DNA from: Aestuariibius insulae
GTDB taxonomy: Bacteria > Pseudomonadota > Alphaproteobacteria > Rhodobacterales > Rhodobacteraceae
Assembly (NCBI RefSeq): GCF_040783535.2
Contig: NZ_JBFONW020000001.1
Location: 62,001-126,000 of the forward strand
DNA: 64,000 nt
Reading direction: 5' to 3'
The position numbers and the translations under genes are program-made. Positions 60,173-64,000 of this stretch are shown here, piece after piece; positions within the stretch are counted from its first letter, which is position 1, and every line of letters begins with the position of its first letter. The notes under the pieces are model-generated. The model saw only the letters and a list, made by a program, of their open reading frames with translations. It was not told the origin of the DNA and searched no databases.

Positions 60173-60995
60173 CCTAGCCGGACAGCCAGAACCAAGGATT
60201 ATCTCTGTTGCCAATCAGAAAGGCGGGGTCGGAAAGACCACGACGGCTGTCAATCTTGCAGCTGCCTTGGCTGAGAAAGGATATCGTATCCTCCTGCTGG
60301 ATCTTGATCCGCAGGGAAATGCCTCCACTGGGTTAGGGATCGGTCCGGACAGGCGCAAGGATACAACTTACGACGTCCTAAGCCGTGATGTTTCGATAAC
60401 TAAGGGAATGCAGCCTACAAACGTAGAAAATCTATGGATTATTCCGTCAACGACAGATCTGAGTTCTGCCGACATCGACTTCATGGATCGAAAGGACAGG
60501 ATATTTCTGCTTCGCTCAGCATTAAGCTTTGATGAAGCTTGGAAAGAGGCGATTGATCTTGTCCTCATTGACTGTCCGCCTTCCCTCAATCTTCTTACAT
60601 TGAATGCGATGGTTGCGAGCAATAGCCTTCTCGTACCGCTTCAAAGTGAGTTTTTCGCTCTTGAAGGCCTTTCTCAGCTAATGCTCACCGTTCGCGAGAT
60701 TAGAAGTTCAGCTAACCCTGATCTCAGGATCGAAGGGGTTGTTATGACGATGTTTGATGGTCGGAACCGTCTGGCTCAACAGGTGGATTTTGATGCGCGC
60801 GACACGTTAGGGGATCTTGTGTTTAAAACGGTGATCCCACGGAATGTTCGCTTGAGCGAAGCGCCATCATTCTCAATGTCTGTCCTTCAATACGACGGAC
60901 AGTCACGGGGAGCTCAATCGTATCGCGCTCTTGCAGCCGAACTGATTGGACGCCGCGATGCCGCGCAAAATCCCATTCAAGAAGGTGTTGCATGA
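60165..60995 (+). CDS. parA: Chromosome partitioning ATPase ParA
   Basis: 276 residues. Deviant Walker A SVANQKGGVGKTTTAVNLAA (about 16-35), RILLLDLDPQGNASTGLG, and IDLVLIDCPPSLNLLTLNAM. It moves ParB-parS complexes. The GTG at 60165 (VSDLAGQPEP) overlaps rsmG by eight bases; an ATG at 60126 further in rsmG is less likely. ATGA overlap with parB. Confidence 0.95.
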   Translation: MSDLAGQPEPRIISVANQKGGVGKTTTAVNLAAALAEKGYRILLLDLDPQGNASTGLGIGPDRRKDTTYDVLSRDVSITKGMQPTNVENLWIIPSTTDLSSADIDFMDRKDRIFLLRSALSFDEAWKEAIDLVLIDCPPSLNLLTLNAMVASNSLLVPLQSEFFALEGLSQLMLTVREIRSSANPDLRIEGVVMTMFDGRNRLAQQVDFDARDTLGDLVFKTVIPRNVRLSEAPSFSMSVLQYDGQSRGAQSYRALAAELIGRRDAAQNPIQEGVA

Positions 60996-61858
60996 CAACA
61001 AAATCCGGCAAGAACAGGGGCCTTGGGCGAGGTCTGTCTGCGTTAATGGCAGAACTCCCGCCTGAAACCGCAACTACGCCAAGCGCCGAGAGCCAGTTGC
61101 CGATTGAGAAGATCCAACCAAATCCCGATCAGCCAAGGCGTCGCTTTGATCAGGACAGTCTGGAGGAGTTGGCCGATTCCATTCGGCAACGAGGTATCAT
61201 CCAACCGATTATTGTCAGACCACAAGGTGACATCTACCAAATCGTAGCGGGTGAGCGCCGCTGGCGTGCAGCCCAGCTTGCTCAACTCCATGAAGTTCCG
61301 GTTGTCATTCGAGAGCTTGGCGATACAGAAACGCTGGAACTCGCAATTATTGAGAATATCCAAAGATCTGATCTGAACCCGATAGATGAAGGTGCCGGCT
61401 ACAAACAGCTGATCGAGCGTTTTGGCCATACCCAAGAAGAGCTTTCGCGGATTCTGGGGAAAAGCCGTAGTCACATCGCAAACCTGATGCGACTCTTGGG
61501 CCTCCCCGACTCCGTGCAGACCCTCTTGAACAAAGGCGATATCTCGGCGGGACACGCGCGTGCGCTTATCACATCCGATGATCCTGAAGCACTGGCGCGC
61601 CGTGTCGTCAGGGACGGTCTATCGGTGAGAGCAACTGAGAAACTGGCCAACGCGCAGAAGGATAACGCCCAAAAGCCGCCGAAAAAGGTGGTGACCAAAG
61701 ACGCTGATACGCGCCGCATAGAAGAGGATCTCTCAGCACAGCTTAAGATGCCTGTTCAGATAATCCGGGGAAAGACGCCGGAAGATGGTAAGGTCACTCT
61801 GGAATACAAGTCACTCGATCAGTTGGATGACCTGTTGGGGCTTCTTAGCCAAAGTTAA
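60992..61858 (+). CDS. parB: Chromosome partitioning protein ParB
   Basis: 288 residues. N-terminal KNRGLGRGLSALMAEL (ParA-stimulating motif), CTPase motif IYQIVAGERRWRAAQLAQLH and NIQRSDLNPIDEGAGYKQLI, helix-turn-helix LSRILGKSRSHIANLMRLLG, and a C-terminal dimer domain. It spreads from the two parS sites a few kilobases upstream. The stop overlaps the convergent hemW by four bases. Confidence 0.96.
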   Translation: MTTKSGKNRGLGRGLSALMAELPPETATTPSAESQLPIEKIQPNPDQPRRRFDQDSLEELADSIRQRGIIQPIIVRPQGDIYQIVAGERRWRAAQLAQLHEVPVVIRELGDTETLELAIIENIQRSDLNPIDEGAGYKQLIERFGHTQEELSRILGKSRSHIANLMRLLGLPDSVQTLLNKGDISAGHARALITSDDPEALARRVVRDGLSVRATEKLANAQKDNAQKPPKKVVTKDADTRRIEEDLSAQLKMPVQIIRGKTPEDGKVTLEYKSLDQLDDLLGLLSQS

Positions 61859-63012
61859 AGGCTGGATGTTAGCTCCTGCAGAATCCTATTCAGCAGAAGA
61901 TGTCCCTTATCGGTCACTCGGAGAGTGGACTCCGACAAATCAACAACTCCAACGTTCTCTAAGTCACTGATCTTATTATACAAACCCTTGCTTTTTGTTT
62001 GAAATCGGCTGATATCGATGCCTTCGCGAGTTCGAAGACCCATTAGCAAAAGCTCAACGTCTTGTTCCCGAAGATTCAGAACATCCGTTGCAATATTTCC
62101 AGTCCCAGACCCTTCAACGAGACTGATCCAACGTCCTGGCATAGGTTCCGACGCAGTCGCTACACGCCCGTTCGGCAATGTCAGACGCCCGTGAGCGCCG
62201 GGTCCAATCCCCGCATAGTCTCCGCATCGCCAATAGATTAAATTGTGCCGAGCCTCTTCGCCTGGCACCGCGTGGTTTGAAATTTCGTATGCAGGCAGTC
62301 CTGCCTCGCTGCAAAGATCCTGCGTCAGTTCATAGTGATCCGCAGCCAGATCCTCGCTTGGCAGACCTCGCAAGCCTCCGGTGTCAAAGCGTCTCTTGAA
62401 AGCTGTCCCGTCTTCGATCGTCAGCTGATAAAGAGACATGTGGTTCGGATCCATTGACAGAGCATCCTCCAGCTCTGCCTTCCAAGCCTCAAGGCTCTGA
62501 TGCTGTCGCGCGTAGATCAGATCAAAGCTAACCCGCGGGAAGATCGATCGCGCGATGTCGTACGCCGCCCGCCCTTCCGCAGCCGTATGAAGCCGACCTA
62601 GCCGAGTAAGATCTGCATCGTTCAGCGCTTGGAGGCCCACCGACACACGATTGATACCAGCATCGAAAAAGTCGTGAAACTTGCCTGCTTCCGATGACGT
62701 CGGATTGGCTTCCAACGTAACCTCAAGATCGTTCGAGATTGCCCAGTTTGCACGGATGGCCTCCAGAACGGCCTCGGCTGTCTCGGGCGGCATCAGGCTA
62801 GGCGTGCCTCCTCCGAAAAAGACCGTCGACACCGCACGTTCCGGCACTTGCGCCGCGACTCGTTCAATTTCGGAAACCAGCGCTTGGCGCCAACGCTTCT
62901 GATCTACTCGATCCACGACATGGCTGTTGAAATCGCAATACGGACATTTCGCCGCACAAAATGGCCAATGGACATAAATGCCAAAGCCACCGCGTTGCCA
63001 GTCAGCGAGCAA
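61855..63012 (-). CDS. hemW: Haem chaperone HemW (radical SAM)
   Basis: 385 residues. Radical-SAM cluster motif in VHWPFCAAKCPYCDFNSHVV (CxxxCxxC), then VSTVFFGGGTPSLMPPETAE. The sequence after the motif follows the HemW rather than HemN pattern (PYCDFNS in place of HemN's YCGC). HemW inserts or carries haem; earlier annotation calls it coproporphyrinogen oxidase. It overlaps rdgB by 11 bases. Confidence 0.88.
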   Translation of the reverse strand: MLADWQRGGFGIYVHWPFCAAKCPYCDFNSHVVDRVDQKRWRQALVSEIERVAAQVPERAVSTVFFGGGTPSLMPPETAEAVLEAIRANWAISNDLEVTLEANPTSSEAGKFHDFFDAGINRVSVGLQALNDADLTRLGRLHTAAEGRAAYDIARSIFPRVSFDLIYARQHQSLEAWKAELEDALSMDPNHMSLYQLTIEDGTAFKRRFDTGGLRGLPSEDLAADHYELTQDLCSEAGLPAYEISNHAVPGEEARHNLIYWRCGDYAGIGPGAHGRLTLPNGRVATASEPMPGRWISLVEGSGTGNIATDVLNLREQDVELLLMGLRTREGIDISRFQTKSKGLYNKISDLENVGVVDLSESTLRVTDKGHLLLNRILQELTSSL

Positions 63013-63613
63013 AACACCCCTCGATCATCTTCTGTACGGCGATGGCGCGATGACTGATGCGATTCTTCTCCGAAAGATCCATCTCACCGAAGGTGATATC
63101 GTATCCGTCCGGCATGAAGATAGCGTCGTATCCGTGCCCCTGGTCGCCCCGCATCGGCCAGACGATTTGGCCTTCCATCCTACCGTCAAAGGACGCGAAA
63201 TGATCGTCGGGCCAAGCCAGGACAAGTGTGCAACAAAAACGCGCCGTTCGGGGAGCCGGTGCATCCCGCGCTTCAAGCATGTCCCATGCTTTTGTCATCG
63301 CAACCACGAAGTCACGCCCGTGCGGCGTCTCGGCCCAATCTGCGGTGTAGACCCCTGGCTGACCATCCAGCCCGTCAATCTCGATTCCGCTATCGTCGGC
63401 TAAAGCAGGCAGTCCGGTCGCATTTACCGCAGCTTGAGCTTTGATCAAAGCGTTCCCCAAAAACGTATCTTCCGTCTCATCCGGTTCCGGCAGCCCGTCA
63501 TCCGCATTTGAACTCAGCTTAACACCGTAGGGATTGAGAAGCGCCGCCATTTCCTCAAGCTTTCCAGCATTATGGGTAGCCATCAGAAGGCGCTTTCCAT
63601 CAAACCTACGCAT
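63002..63613 (-). CDS. rdgB: dITP/XTP pyrophosphatase RdgB (HAM1)
   Basis: 203 residues. LLMATHNAGKLEEMAALLNP, ADDSGIEIDGLDGQPGVYTA, and the C-terminal MDLSEKNRISHRAIAVQKM (SHR motif). It removes deaminated purine nucleotides. The ATG at 63613 overlaps the rph stop; the longer frame belongs to rph shadow. Confidence 0.95.
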   Translation of the reverse strand: MRRFDGKRLLMATHNAGKLEEMAALLNPYGVKLSSNADDGLPEPDETEDTFLGNALIKAQAAVNATGLPALADDSGIEIDGLDGQPGVYTADWAETPHGRDFVVAMTKAWDMLEARDAPAPRTARFCCTLVLAWPDDHFASFDGRMEGQIVWPMRGDQGHGYDAIFMPDGYDITFGEMDLSEKNRISHRAIAVQKMIEGCFAR

Positions 63614-64000
63614 CAAGATACTGCCAAAACCTGTTCCTTCATCAATTCTGCACATCCTTGCGTCGCAAGATCCATCAACTTCTCAAACTGGTTGCGAGAA
63701 AAAGTGGTTCCTTCGGCAGAGCTTTGGATCTCGATCAAACGCTCGCCTGTCATAACGAAGTTTCCGTCAACGCCAGCCTCGCTATCTTCCGGATAATCCA
63801 GATCCAGCACGGGTTGGCCGGCATAAATTCCGCAACTCACGGCCGAGACCGGCTCCGACAAGGGATCCGAGATCACATCGCCTGCCTTCATCAAAGCGTT
63901 CACCGCTAGCTTCAACGCAACCCATCCACCGCAGATCGATGCGCATCGGGTTCCGCCGTCAGCCTGAATGACATCGCAATCCACTACGATCTGCCGTTCG
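63613..64000 (-). CDS. rph: Ribonuclease PH (C-terminal part)
   Basis: About 129 C-terminal residues are visible; the gene runs off the right edge. ERQIVVDCDVIQADGGTR and the following SICGGWVALKLAVNAL are the phosphate-dependent catalytic region; VSCGIYAGQPVLDLDYPEDS and FVMTGERLIEIQSSAEGTTF follow. It trims tRNA 3' ends with phosphate. The rph-rdgB-hemW order is common in alphaproteobacteria. Confidence 0.95.
   Translation of the reverse strand, partial: ERQIVVDCDVIQADGGTRCASICGGWVALKLAVNALMKAGDVISDPLSEPVSAVSCGIYAGQPVLDLDYPEDSEAGVDGNFVMTGERLIEIQSSAEGTTFSRNQFEKLMDLATQGCAELMKEQVLAVS

Noticed and set aside
1..64000. tRNA, rRNA, CRISPR arrays, insertion sequences or prophage
   Set aside because: None seen on reading through the intergenic regions and the coding content; a covariance-model search would be needed to exclude small RNAs.

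Overview
The window is a stretch of chromosome from an alphaproteobacterium of the order Rhodobacterales (Rhodobacter/Roseobacter relatives). The evidence is a CtrA/CcrM-type cell-cycle background, a puf-bch-crt photosynthesis cluster in Rhodobacter order with a PufX-like gene and the spheroidene-pathway genes crtA, crtC, crtD and crtF, and an origin-proximal block (secB, dnaQ, coaE, aroE, maf / hemJ, rho, mnmE, mnmG, rsmG, parA, parB). I see no insertion sequences, prophage, tRNA, rRNA or CRISPR array.

Region 1 (1-22053) is a large flagellar locus. It holds flgE (partial), motB, fliI, flgBC-fliE-fliQ-flgFGAH plus a FliL-like gene, a block of fliJ-like, flhB, fliR, flhA and an SltF-like transglycosylase, then a 730-residue exported protein, motA, motE-like, fliL, fliF, fliH-like, fliN and fliP. 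Most neighbours overlap by 1-14 bases. Divergent promoters carry CtrA-like TTAA-N7-TTAA half-site pairs. An orphan peptide-binding ABC protein gene sits inside the locus.

Region 2 (22067-27133) is a bridge of small units: an ArsR repressor with an SRPBCC partner and a palindromic operator, ccrM and rnhB with three GANTC sites between them, a poly-aspartate exported protein, and a membrane-anchored protein with a winged-helix-like C-terminus.

Region 3 (27414-48061) is half of a split photosynthesis cluster: pufQBALMX, bchZ, bchY, a small coiled-coil ORF, bchX, bchC, crtF and crtE on the minus strand; crtD, crtC and a small secreted protein on the plus strand; tspO, crtB and crtI on the minus strand; crtA, bchI, bchD and bchO on the plus strand. 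Four TGT-N12-ACA sites (PpsR/CrtJ type) lie at the bchC, crtE/crtD and crtI/crtA promoters, placing these transcription units under common light/oxygen control. The crtD/crtC junction appears to carry a one-base insertion.

Region 4 (48058-64000) is housekeeping. Genes left of about 54.3 kb point left (maf, aroE, coaE, dnaQ) and those to the right point right (hemJ, rho, mnmE, mnmG, rsmG, parA, parB). The 407-base AT-rich gap between maf and hemJ contains several near-consensus DnaA boxes and is the best candidate for oriC. Two perfect parS palindromes are embedded in the start regions of mnmG and rsmG, just upstream of parAB. The window ends with hemW, rdgB and a partial rph.
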